Below, in pieces: positions 35,981 through 47,900 of a stretch of 64,000 nt of DNA. Source of the DNA: Phycomyces blakesleeanus NRRL 1555(-) (Eukaryota; Mucoromycota; Mucoromycetes; Mucorales; Phycomycetaceae). The DNA is taken from assembly GCF_001638985.1 (NCBI RefSeq), contig NW_017265150.1, positions 620,001 to 684,000 of the forward strand, read 5' to 3'. The notes under the pieces were generated by a model that saw nothing but the letters and a program-made list of their open reading frames with translations, had not been told where the DNA came from and ran no database searches. The number at the start of each line of letters is the position of its first letter. The stretch's first letter is position 1. Position numbers and translations under genes: made by a program.

Positions 35981-38900
35981 TCAGTCAACACTGTTGTTGG
36001 ACAGGCAATTCTTTGGTACGACATTAAACTCGAAATCAGCAACTTTACTTTCTGAAATGATTGTATGATGTACTTGGGCAGCAGCAAATGGAGCCCTAAA
36101 AAAACAATAGAAGGTAACCATGTGAATCAATACCTTTATTTGTGTCTAATGAGGTTGGATCTATACTTAGAACTTACACTGGTGCGCCAAGGCGAGATGC
36201 TTCAACATAGTATTCAATTGCACGTCTAAGATCCTTTTCGACATAAAGTCCGTTTTGGTGATAACTTCCTACAAGAAGAATTGCTTGAGCGTCTTGTTGG
36301 TCGGCTGCCTTAAGGAATAATTTAAATGCGGCAAGACGGTTTTTTTGGTACTCCAAGTCCTGCACCGTGCAGCAGTCCTAATTCCCGCTGGGCAGTAGCA
36401 TCTCCTAAAAGTGCAGCACGCTGATACCACTGTACGGCTAGTTCGCATTGGCTCTCTGTTTTCCTTTCAGGCAATTCATTTGACATGTAAGCATTACGAT
36501 AAAGAGTAGCTAGTGCTGTCATGGCACAAGTTAATCCTTTTTGTGCCGCTTGATTAAAGCATTCGCGGGCTCGGGGAATATTTCTGGTTATTCCTTCGAG
36601 ACCATTGATATAATATAGACCTAGGCTGTACAATGCTGTCCTGTGTCCTTTGTTGGCTGCCTTTTTGTACCATTTGAAAGCAGCAAGTCTGTCTCAACTA
36701 ATCCCTTGCCCATTGGCAAGCATTAACGCAACCTTTTATATATAGAAAGATATACAAATTTGGTTTATTGTTTACTGTTAATCATATTCCTATACTGTGT
36801 ATAATTACTCCAGATTAATGTTATTTGTTACCTGGAACTCAGCATCGGTATCTCCTAAATTTGCTGCAACCAGATAATGTTCGAAAGCCTTTTCAATTTG
36901 CTTCTCACACTTTCCAGGGATTCCTTCTTCGTAGCATGCAGCCAGCCAATAATGAGCATTAGCATCCTGTTGACTTTCACTAGCTAGACTATAAAGGATT
37001 TCGAAGGCTACATGAGGGTTCTTAGGGAGACCACCCCAGCCGTGGATATTGTATCTTGCCACCATAAGTCGGGCAGTTCGAGAAGGTGAAGTTGGATGGA
37101 GCTGCTCAGAATCAGTGCCAATTTCAGGAGGATCTGGAAAGGCAGAAATACGTTCAAACAACTTTAAAGCATATTTATGATGTCCCATATTATGCAGAAG
37201 TGTTGCCATCGCAAGGTAAGCCGCATTTTGAAAGGGTCCGCTCAAACTAACAGCTTTCCGATAGTAGCTAAATGCTGCTCTGTGGTCAGCCGGGACACCA
37301 TAGCCATGCTCAAAACAAAATCCTACTAATCCAAGTGCACGCACGCCTCCGTGTGACGCGGCTCTCCGGAACCATCCCAAGGCAATTCGGTAATTCTTGC
37401 GCCTAGTATTATTCGCTTGTCCATTATCACTCGATGATATGAGCTGTTGAGCATACATTAGACCGAGTACACGTTGGGCCGGAGGAACCCCGGCTTGAGC
37501 AGATTTAGAGATGAATCGCTTGGCCTGCTGATTATCTCGTTTAAGTCCTAGACTTCCTAGTCGGTAATGAAGACCGAGAATATATTGTGCGACTGGATCA
37601 TTGCCAACTGCTGCTCTTTCGTAGTGCTTGAATGCTAATCTATCGTCTTGTCTAACACCTTGCCCTGTCTCGTACATTATCCCAAGCTTCAATATTGCAC
37701 AGGAATTCTCCTAGGGTTGTGAAACAATGCGCATAAATATAACGTTCTAAATATTGATCAAGTCGTCGCACGGGGGTTGTACCATTTGAGATGCACGCAC
37801 AAGCCATGGTATAGCCTCGTCATACCGCAGCTCTTCAGCAAGTCGGATTCCCAGTGCAGCCTGGGCATCACTAAAGTCTTGTTCGGCGCTCTTTAGAAAA
37901 AAATAGATGGCCTTTTTATTGTTTTGCTCAACCACGAGTCCCTTTTCATAATGAAATCCGACAATATACTGCGCATATCTGGATATATATTTTTTAAAAA
38001 AAGAAGAACGTGAGGCTTATTAGATCTAACCAAACAGCACTTCTTTTATTTATTTAATGTACTTACTTGTTGCCGCATTTGGCACCTTTTATAAAATATT
38101 CAAGGGCAAGATTTGGGTCTTTACTAACTCCTTGACCTTGTAGCAACATGGATCCTGTTCGGTATTGGGCCAGCCCAATCATGAGCTTCGCTTCAGAATC
38201 TACAAGTCCACTCATATCCGCTAGAGTTTTGAACCAAAAATATGCAAGATCTTTATCAATCGGTTGAGGTTTGTTAGTAAGCACGCCTTTTAGATAGCAT
38301 AATCCAAGAGGATAAAACGATTGCCAGCATTCTGGGTCTGTGGCGAGCGATTTTAGCTGGTTAAACCCTAAGGAAGGATTACAGGGTGTTCCCCATCCTT
38401 CTAATAAGCATCGTGCCATCCAAACTTTGGCGGCCTTATCTTCTGTTTTTAAAGACCATTCTTTGATAGCATCAAAAACTTTAGCGCGGGCATTTGGTGT
38501 ATCAGATGACTGTGCCTGCTCAAAAGCATATTTAAGTATATGGTATGCTTCTTTTGGTGATTTTAGAAGCTTTTTTAGTATGTACTGCGAGGATATGGTA
38601 TCATCTTTTGTAGTTGTATTATTTATATTCTTGACATTGTTCGATAATGGTTTGTTGTAATCGTCGGCCTATAGTGAATGTTGAGATAAAGTAGAATGGG
38701 TGGTGAGTGTTGTGATGGTAGACGTTCCTGGATCAATTTGTGAAAATAGTCCGCCAGAAGATGACCATGCGCTATCAAAAACCGATGAAGACAGGGTTAC
38801 AGGAAACGATGAACGAGAATACAATGTAGAAGATCCCATTGAAGACATTACACTTCCACCTGCGTTAGCTGGTCTTCTCATTGCATAGAGTGGTGGTCCT

Positions 38901-39277
38901 TCGGGTAGAGAAATTGTAATGTCTGGCTTATCTGCTGGTTCATGTATACTTGAACTGGAGTTAGGTTCTATCCGAATATTTTTTATATGAGCCGGTGGTG
39001 TCGTATCATGCTCTTTTGCGATAGGTTTGTCGTTGTTATTTTGCGCTGAGATAATAGGCTGGGTTTTCGTCTGGATATAAGAAGTGTATGATAGTGGCAA
39101 AGGGGGTGTGTCAAAGGATAGTATAGTTGGCTCTTGGTATATTTTGATTTCTTTGGATAATCTCTTTACGCGACTATTAAAAGATCCCCGCTTTTTTTGT
39201 CTTTGCTTTACTGGCTCAAAATTACGATGATTATTGATAACGTGCCCATCTGCCGGTTTTCCGATATTGTTTCCCAT
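35981..39277 (-). pseudogene. Sel1-repeat (TPR-like) protein, chitin-synthase-regulator-like, with two lesions
   Basis: Six exons fit: 38801-39277, 38067-38668, 37783-37978, 36832-37710, 36178-36732 and 35981-36095 (~940 codons). The first intron (GTAACC...CTATAG, 132 nt) removes an in-frame TAG. The N-terminus starts MGNNIGK and is Ser/Thr-rich and disordered. From about residue 200, a dozen or more Sel1 repeats follow (for example LGIMYETGQGVRQDDRLAF, LGLHYRLGS, AACYEEGIPG). Proteins of this layout in fungi include Skt5/Chs4 activators of chitin synthase and ER-quality-control adaptors. Exon 5 has two breaks: TGA at 36694-36696 (where CGA, Arg, would fit) and a one-base gain in an A7 run (36340-36346 on the plus strand as T7). 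The remaining frame is clean, so it is a recent pseudogene, a shortened gene, or the site of sequence errors. Confidence 0.75.
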
Positions 39278-39618
39278 TGTACTATTATTATTATTATTAT
39301 TTACAGAGAGGATGTTGTATTATAATGAATACAATAGGATGGCAGAGTATTTAAGAAAGTTGTTTAAAAAGTTGCGTGATAAAAGAGTGAAAATTAGTCT
39401 TTTTCAAATTGCAGGGTTTGATATTTTAGAAAGAAAGAGAAATAAATACAGTAAAAATAAATAAAAAATGGCTGAGTGAAAGCAAGACTGTAGTAGTGAT
39501 TGTGTGAGCACAACAAGAAAGACAGAACACCGAATTAGGTGCTGTGAAAACAACCTGATACTTCCCTTCTTTAGAAAGCAGTAAAGCATAAAACTACTTC
39601 GCTCCTCTCATACCCGGA
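39278..39618. other. Spacer between Sel1 and DUF4211 genes
   Basis: About 340 bp, presumably Sel1 promoter plus DUF4211 3' end. It contains a short (ATT)n run. No gene. Confidence 0.5.
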
Positions 39619-41960
39619 CTAATTTTCTGGCTCACTATCTGGTTCGCCAAGATAATTGCCATCAGCGCTCGCAAAGAGAGCCTTCATATTATTATATATC
39701 TGTATATATATTAAGTAGTCTTTTCTAGTATAACAAATACGATTATTATTATTATTTTACTTAAATAACTTACATCTGTTACAAACCCTGAGTTATCCAT
39801 AGTTTTCAGTACTTTAGCCACCAGTGTATCTTCTTCGAGGGCAATTTCTGGAGACGAATTGATAATCCTTCTCATCTCTTCTTCGATTCGGTGGTACATG
39901 TGCAACCTAAAGTGCGTAAGACCATGATATGCTTTTCCTCGCTTGTAACACCCACTTCCAACAGAGAATATGACCTGTTTTGGTTCACGGCTATGGAGAC
40001 AGTTGGAAAGTGACACATCAGAATTGGCTGGTTTTCGTCCTCTACAAGCACTACATTCCACAAAGGTGTCGCTGAACCCCTTCCAGGTCCATTTTACGTA
40101 GTTATCTAATGCACTCTGTATAAAATACTCGCAATTCAATAGATTGTTTTCGAAGTGATCACGCTGTTGTCACTTTTACCTTAAAGGGTATGTTCCATGC
40201 ATCGCTTGTAAGAACAGAATCTCGATAACTCTTCACGCGCCGTTCTATAGCTCGGATGGCCGTATTATAAGTATTGTCTGGTAACAAAGATAGTTAGTTA
40301 GATAAGAAAAAGATTGTCTCGTGTCAGCCAACGCCACAAGACAAACTACAAATATACACACACCTTTTGTATCAAAGTCTTTGTCGTGTATTGAATTCAA
40401 TAGATATTCCACAAACAATCTGAAGTTGTAGGATAGTTTCTGCATGCTATTCATACTAAACTCCTCTGTATAGCTTTAATCAGATTCAAGGCTTCATTAT
40501 CAATAGACTTTAAATACTCACCGGGCAAGACGGCATTTGATATTTCAGCCTCATCCAGTCTCTCGCCGTCAATAATGTCATCATCTACAATGAACCCATC
40601 GTATCCTTCTTCGCTGTCTGTTTCATCTTCATACAGAATATCCTGGTCACTATCTGAGTATAGGTTTTGTGTACTACCATGACAAAAGTGATCCATAGGG
40701 CCGGCTTCACCATTGAATGATTGTAACCGTTGTTTTCGATCTAAAAGAGCCAATGCAACAGCAGACATTAAGCAACCTAAAGAACAATAGTGATAATCAT
40801 TACCCCTTAGTTCCCCCAGAGCTAGGCTGTATCGTGATTTCTTCTTTGTTCGAGTGCGCTCTTGGTAGATATCTTTTAGATATATAATTTATTAGTAAAC
40901 ACTTTATATGTATCAACCCTCACCATTTTCTCTGAGAAACGCCAGCTCTTCTTTTGTGTCTTCTTCTGAACTTTCAGGTTTATCATCATTTTCTGATTTT
41001 TTTGTTATAAGTCGACGTTTCTTATTAGCAGATATATTGGTAGTCTTTGGTAGCCTAGATATCATGGTACAGGGATTCTCTATATCATCGTATTTGTTTA
41101 GAAAAAGAAAATAGTTACATAAGCATATTAGACAATACTTCTATAGGTTTTGGTAAGCATGCATCTATATTCATACTTGTATCTTTATCTTTATTTTCAT
41201 CTTCATCTTCAGAATCAGAATCATCTTCATCTTCATCTTCATCTACCAAAACTCGTCTTCTTATCCGTTGTCTTGGTACTGCCATAATAACATCCTCTTC
41301 TGAATCATCCTCACTTGACACTCCTTGTGTTTCAAATTTTTCGTGTGGACTCATGACCTTATTATCTTCGATCCTTAGGCTTTTTGACATTGAAATGTCT
41401 TGCGTTTCCGAATCCTCAAAATAGTCTCCACCCATGCTGTCCATGTGAAATTCATCTATTTTTATGGCTCCCATTCTATCGTCAATGTGTTTTGTATCTG
41501 ACACACTTATTGGGTCGTTTGATGTACTGCCGATCACTTCACCTCCATTTTCAAAACTTGCTTCTTTCAAACTCGATTTATTTTGATTAGCTTCACCAAG
41601 GCCTATGATGTTTTCGGTAGCATTTTTAACACTATCCGGAAGGGTTCGTACACTTTCTTTGGTGTTATCCCCGTCTTGAGAATCATGGTTGTTATCTTGC
41701 TTGATGTTTTTCCTACAAATAAATGCCAAAAAATATTTAAAGTGTGTTCTATTCTTCTCTATCCTTAATTAATGTGGCATCATTCATTTTGAAAGCATTT
41801 ATAGATGATGCACATTGTCAATTATGTATTAATGCTCTTTTTTTTTTTTTTACCCTTGAGAATCAGTACTTTTGCCGTTCATTGGGAATAAATTTTCTGT
41901 TTGAAAAAAATTCAAAAGCGATCTTTGCTTCAGATTACTCCTTTTTGTTGGATGCTTCAT
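39619..41960 (-). CDS. DUF4211-domain nuclear protein with N-terminal PIP-like motif
   Basis: Nine exons: 41854-41960, 41139-41712, 40924-41077, 40804-40872, 40522-40776, 40364-40465, 40180-40277, 39774-40115 and 39619-39699 (593 aa, continuous frame). Residues 12-19, QRSLLNFF, match the PCNA-interacting consensus Q-x-x-L-x-x-F-F in a basic context. A long acidic, disordered region follows (repeated DED/SED near 190-210). From about residue 330 the DUF4211 signature appears: YDGFIVDD, LPEEFS, FRLFVEYLL, SDAWNIPFK, then VECSACRG...NCLHS, GSGCYKRGKAYHGLTHF. The Cys pairs may bind metal. The exon 2/3 junction uses a weak GTATTG donor and is the least certain part. Function of DUF4211 proteins is not established as far as I know; chromatin or replication association is inferred from the PIP-like motif. 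Confidence 0.85.
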
Positions 41961-42082
41961 GTTAAATCTTAAAGATTGACCAAGTAAATTAAGCTTACAA
42001 TTGAAGTTTGTATTTTATCAAATAAGCTTAAGGATGTAATTATAATCCCCGACAAAACAGAGTTTTTACTTGGGCAATATTA

Positions 42083-43303
42083 GGGGGTTTCATTATCTGT
42101 TTTAGATTTTATTTTATTTTTTCTGAGCTTTACGTTTTAACCAATAATAATAGATATAAAAAGATATTACTGAACCCCCCTCATGTTAGCTAATTTAATG
42201 TATAAAGTCTTTTAAAAAATCACTTTTTTTTGTTTATTATTCTAGATATATTTACTGTTTACATAAAGCTACTGATGGGCTAAAATTTATGAAAAGTCTT
42301 TGAATAAGCATATTTAAGACATATTAAATAATATAATGTACTACTTCTATCAAAATAGACAGAAAATATGAGTAAAGTAATGCTTTTTGTTATTTATAAT
42401 ATTTGAATAAAAATGCTGTCAAAAATGGGGGTACTCAGCCAGATTGATCGATCAAATTCTTGTGTGAATCTTGGCCAATGGTATCAATTTGTAGTTGAGG
42501 ACACCAAAAGACAAAAGTACAAAATTCGTACAAAATTCATAGATTTTTATAGCATTTATAGAATAATCTTTGCACATTCTGATTTCTTCTTTGAACCTGT
42601 AGGCATCTAGACTCTCGAAGAAATCAAGTGCTCTTTCCCTTTACTCAACATCTGGCAATACATTGTCAACCTTGTGTATGTATTTATTGGCTTTAAGTGT
42701 TTGTTTAAGCTCCTTCGCGGTAGTCATCTGCTCCAACTTTATATTAACTTCCTTTTTGATTACTTCTAAAATATCTTAAATAAGTTCGTCTGCACTTGCT
42801 GATAAAGACTCTACCAGTGTTTTTTTTCACGATAAATTCCCTGATTTTATGCGATTTCTTCAAGGCATCAATTGCTTGTTGCTTTGTACTATATTTTGGC
42901 ATGTAAGATGGAGAGAAAGAAGTATTATATAACTGTTGGCAATAAATTCTATGATTTATTAAGGAGAAAGATAAAAACAGTATCGTATTGCATATAAAAA
43001 GTAAGGATTAGGTTAATCAGAGAGCCGTACGTTTTTCAATCAAAATTTGATCGAAATTTGATCTTTCAAAAAGACAATCAAATTTTTATCGTCGCTATTA
43101 CAATTTTAGTCCAATAATATCGCGTTCTGAATTCAAAATTTGATCGATCAATCTGGCTGAGTACCCCCAATAAAATAAAATCTTAAAATTATCAAGCCAA
43201 GTTTTGAGATTTTATTTTTTGAGAGATTTTTACCAGCCAATAATTAGTGTTTTTCAATCCCAGAAAAAATAAAATAAAATCTAAAACAGATAATGAAACC
43301 CCC
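42083..43303. mobile_element. TA-flanked TIR element (outer element of second nest)
   Basis: Inverted ends begin GGGGGTTTCATTATCTGTTT and match over about 44 bp. TA is present on both sides (42081-42082 and 43304-43305). TTGGGCAA also occurs just outside both ends. It contains the element at 42427-43168, leaving ~480 bp of its own sequence and no coding capacity. Confidence 0.82.
42427..43168. mobile_element. Inner TIR element, GGGGGTACTCAG family, longer copy with coding relic
   Basis: Ends GGGGGTACTCAGCCAGATTG are inverted and match those at 31568-31980. A possible 3-bp AAT duplication flanks it. The minus strand has a coding relic that starts MPKYSTKQQAIDALKKSH and, after a one-base slip in an A8 run, continues through EVIKKEVNIKLEQMTTAKEL to DNVLPDVE, with stops in between. 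The family is not recognised. Confidence 0.78.
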
Positions 43304-43509
43304 TATTGGGCAAAGGGTTAGGGTCCAAAATTCCAAGAGCAATGGATGTGAGGTAGTCCGACTCAAGAGTGGGGAAGGGTAGAGTAATTTGAGAATACGT
43401 ATGGGTGGCAAGGCGTAAGATACATTGAGATGTAACTGGTAGAGTGTGCCTTTAACGGTTTCGTTGATATTGTTCGCAGAGCAGCAATCTTACGGGGACG
43501 ACATTCAGA

Positions 43510-44956
43510 ATGGCTTCCTCCGCTACCATACCCGACACGCCTGAACAAGGCACACCACACCAACAAAAATCACCCACCAAAGCTGATACACTTTGGTCAC
43601 GCATCGTTGCTTCCGAACGAGTATCTCTTACTCACAACCACAACCCCTCTCAAAACAATAAAACCAACACCGTCATCATGCCTTCGCATGTCTAGCATAA
43701 TGGCCGTTCCCCTGGCAGTGTCATCTTCGATGTCACTGGCCGTAAATCGATTGCCCAAGAAGGGCTCATTTCATTGGTCCATAACCAATACCAATCTCGC
43801 CGTTGTATTCTCTTTCACAAAGATGGCCCTTGTCGCCTTCTAGAGATAAACTCAAAGAGCATGACAAACCGGTCTTCACTTCCCTGCTGAGAACGTCACT
43901 GTCCTTGCCACCTCAGGCCTGGAAACAGGCGCTGTTATTCAGCGTGTCAGTCTCTCCCGCTTGCCAATTTTCGATCTGGCTGACCTGTTGTATGGTCTAC
44001 AAACTAGTCTTGTCCTGTACAGGCGCATTCTCAATGGTGGAATTTGCCGCGAGCCCAATTTTCAAACATTTTTTAGGTACAGAGTATGCCATCCTGGACA
44101 CTCATCCTACTGATTCTTGGGAGGAATACCCTCGTATGTCACATAATATTCAGTGGATGGACACCTCGGACGGTTTCCATACTACCACGAGCACCATGCC
44201 CATTTGGTGTCGTTATTGCCATGCTGACAATCATGACCGTCAGAGCTGCCCCAAACGCCCGGCCAACAAACGACAGTGTTGGATATGTGACCAAACTGGG
44301 CACGTCAGAGACCAGTGCCCTCAGGCTCAAGCTAAGAATTCGCGTCCTCGAAAAGAATCCCATCTGACAAACAACACCATACCAGAGGTTGAAATGACTG
44401 AGGCCCCTCTACACAACACAATCAAGGCAATCCAAGCACTGCTGAACTCGATGCTGAGAATTCTCATACTGCCGTACAAGAGACTGTGGCCAAGCAACTC
44501 ACTGCCCAAGAAGCTATGGACCAAGAGGTGACCTCCAAAGCACTCGAAGAACGGGTGACCTCCGAGCAGGAAGCTAATGCACTTGTCGCCAACCTTGCTG
44601 CTGCCCTCTTCGCCAAAGACAACGAAATTGCGGCCTTAAACGCTACCCTAACCCGTTCAGCAGAGGCTAAGGCCCTGGCCACACAACAAGAATTGGAGAC
44701 TAACCGGGCTTCCATTGTCGCACTGACCTCTTCTCCTGCTGGTGCCACTGGCACTTCCACTGTCATTCCCCACAACACAGTGATTCTCCCAGGCCTAAGC
44801 AAACATGGCCAAGCTCTTAAAGACCTCCGACTCCATCATAAACCTAAAGCACCGCTTGGAAAAATTGGGAAAAGTATCCCTGCTATCATGAAGACTGCTA
44901 CTGTAACAGCCACCGACCCGTCGCAGAGTGGTGTTAACACTCTCGTCCGCCAATAA
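43510..44956 (+). pseudogene. LINE ORF1, gag-like zinc-knuckle protein (frameshifted)
   Basis: Coding runs from ATG 43510 to TAA 44954-44956 but jumps frame at least three times. Two CCHC zinc knuckles are clear in the middle (CRYCHADNHDRQSC and CWICDQTGHVRDQC, both C-x2-C-x4-H-x4-C). The last ~150 codons are alanine- and glutamate-rich (AKQLTAQEAMDQEVTSKALE) and may form a coiled coil. ORF1 proteins of this kind bind element RNA. The protein cannot be made intact from this copy. Confidence 0.75.
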
Positions 44957-44959
44957 TTA

Positions 44960-47900
44960 TGTTGGCCCTTGCCCTCAATGTTAGCATTGCAACCCTCAAT
45001 TGTAATAGCCTGGCAAAATTATCTGATTCCCCCGCCGCCGTTATGACCTCATTCGTTTCTTGCGTCAGACCTCTTCCGATATAATTGCTCCACAAGAAAC
45101 ATATGCCTCCGCCTCACTATCTACCGTTATACACAATCAATTTCGTGCCAGCAGCTCTCTCTAGACTTATCGATGTGGTTTAGTTACTCTTTCTCCTCTT
45201 CTCTCTCTTGAATGTATCCTCATTCCTGAAGATTATCGTGCTATCCTTGCCAAGGTAACTCATATGTCTTCTAGTTTTGACCCTTTCTTTATTCTTGTTG
45301 TATATGAAACCGCCTCTCCTGCCGCTCGCGCTACCTTTTATTCTGATCTACAGTCATTTGCTATTCTTAATAATCCCATCATCCAAGATCGACTCTTCAT
45401 CCTGGGCGACTTTAATTTCTCTTTCCTTAAACCCACCTCACTATGCACAGCACCTCTTTCTTGGCAACATTATCTTGGATCTTACTTCGTCAATTGTCAC
45501 ACCTCTCTTGACCCCACACTACTCCCTATCTTTAGCCGCAGTTCTTCTACAACTACCATAGACTGTATGTTTGCAGCATACTCTATGTCGCTCTCAATTG
45601 TCAACCACGATATCCAGTTTATCTCTCCTTTGTGGACTGATCATGCTTTGCTTCAAACTACTATTTGTCTAGGCACATCCGACAAAAGGCGTGGACTAGG
45701 CGTGCTCACCCTTCTGTTGCCTCAAACCCCGACTTTCTTTCTGCTCTCGATTCCACTCTCAATCGCCTCTTTCCTCTCCTTCCCCATTATGATCCACAAC
45801 GCCAGTAGGAAATCGTCAAAGCTACTACGATTAGGACCGCCAAGAAATTTAGTGGACGCTATACTACATATTGGGGAAAAAAAACTGCTCAAATCACTCC
45901 AGAGCAAATGGAGTCAGTTTTTGCAGTCAAAACCTATACTAGCTGTTCGTCTTCTACTTCTTCCTAAATATGACCAACAAATAGCAGCAATCCAGCAAGA
46001 ACTTGTTAACGCCACATCCCTTCGAGCTGGGCTTCGCTGGGTATAACATGGGGAGAAATCTGCCGGTTATCTAAAAAAATACATTGCCACCCATACGCAG
46101 CAACAATATCTGCCCCCTCTCTACCATCCAGATACCCACGTACTATGCACTACTCCCTACACTATGATGACCGCTACCACTGCTTTCTATTCTTCTTTAT
46201 TTTCTCCCAATCCTATTGACGATCACGTGGTGGACCAGCTTCTTTCCTCCATTACACCTTACCACCATTTTTACTTTGGGCGACATTTAACACTGCGTCT
46301 CTATGGCCTGCAACCTAGCAGTCCTGGACCAGATGGTTTGCCTTGTTATTTTAGCTTTAATATTACAACATCCCCTCTATGTCCCTTTAATTACGCGTGT
46401 ATACAATGATGCTCTCATCTACTCCTTATTTTCTTCTTCTTGGACAGATACGTGTGTGCAGCTTTTTCCAAAGAAAGGTGATCTGTCTCTCCTCCGTAAC
46501 TGGCGCCAAAATTTTTACTCGTCTCCTCAATGCCCGCATGACCTCAATCGTCAATACTGTCCTTAACCCATATCAAACTGGATTTTTTCCCTCTCGATTT
46601 ATTGCGGATAATGGCCTTTTGGTGAAATTGGTTATGGAGCAAGCTATGTGAAGTTTTATAGAATAAAATCAACAGTAAAAAGATTGAGACGTATATAAGA
46701 ATACTTTGAGACTGTATATAGGTTGTCTTTATTAAAGAATATAAAGTTGTCCTTTTTATATCAAAACACGATCTGCTTTGTCAGTCACCTTAATTTCTTA
46801 AGTCTGAGTTCATTTAGATATTAGAGAGCTGGTACTGCTATGTTTATAATTTAATCTAATTGCAGTGTCCTCATATTAACTCAGTGCTTACTGAGCTGTC
46901 ATAATTACAGTACTTACTGTAATTAATTATTGGTCTTATTGATTTACCATAAGTAAAATAAATAAATTATTCATTTGTTCTTGTAATGATAGCTGTTTTA
47001 CTATAATAATAGGAATATGTTCTTAGATGTAATAAATCCAACAACCAAGTGTCTGGATCACCACAAGCTAACAAGACTTCTTATACCGCAACTGGTGTTC
47101 TCCTAAGCCAGGAAAAAGCCTATAACCGCGTCCATCCTCAATATCTTCAAAAAGTCCTCCTCAAATATGAATTTCCACACTCATTTATCACTTCTATTAC
47201 TTCCCTCTTCTTCCAGACTCGCATACGCTTTAATGTCAATGGTTACTTTTCTTCTCCTGTCCTTCAATTCCGAGGTTTACGCCAAGGTGACCCGCTATCT
47301 CCTGTCCTTTTCAACTTTGTCCTCGAACCTTTGCTCCTTTGTATACTTGATTATCCTCTTTTTCAAGGCTACACAATTCCCCAATCTATTCCTTCAACTT
47401 TTCTTAAAGTATTGGTCTATGCTGATGATTTCCTCGCCTTTCTCAAAGATCCTGAAGATTTACACTGCCTCAACGAACATTTTCACACTTACAACCTAGC
47501 ATCTAATGCTAAGGTCAATATGCACAAAACTTATGGCCTCTCTCTGTCCAGTTCCACACTTCCAGAATGGCAGATCCCTCTCCAATATGTCGGAATCTCC
47601 TCGTGGTATGATCGCTCTTTTTCCTCATTGGAAATTTATCTAGGCTATTCACTCATCCACACCATCACACAACGCGATGCATTTGTCACCAAACTTCTCA
47701 ATGATGTACACTTGCCAACACAATTGCACTCTCAACATTATCTTTCAGTTCGTGGACACGCCACAATCGTCAACTCTCTCATTCTTTCTCGGCTTTGGCA
47801 CGTCCTTTGTCTCGTTTGGTTTCCAAAGACCTTCATTAACACTCTACGGTCTATTGTTGGTAATTTTGTTATGCGCCCCATGTTTTCAAGAGTAAAATAT

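Noticed and set aside
38669..38671. In-frame TAG in the Sel1 gene as a nonsense mutation or recoding site
   Set aside because: A phase-0 132-nt intron (GTAACC donor at 38800, CTCAAC branch, CTATAG acceptor) removes it.
43315..43325. Telomere-like GGGTTAGGG at the LINE 5' side
   Set aside because: A single unit only, with no array, so chance is enough.
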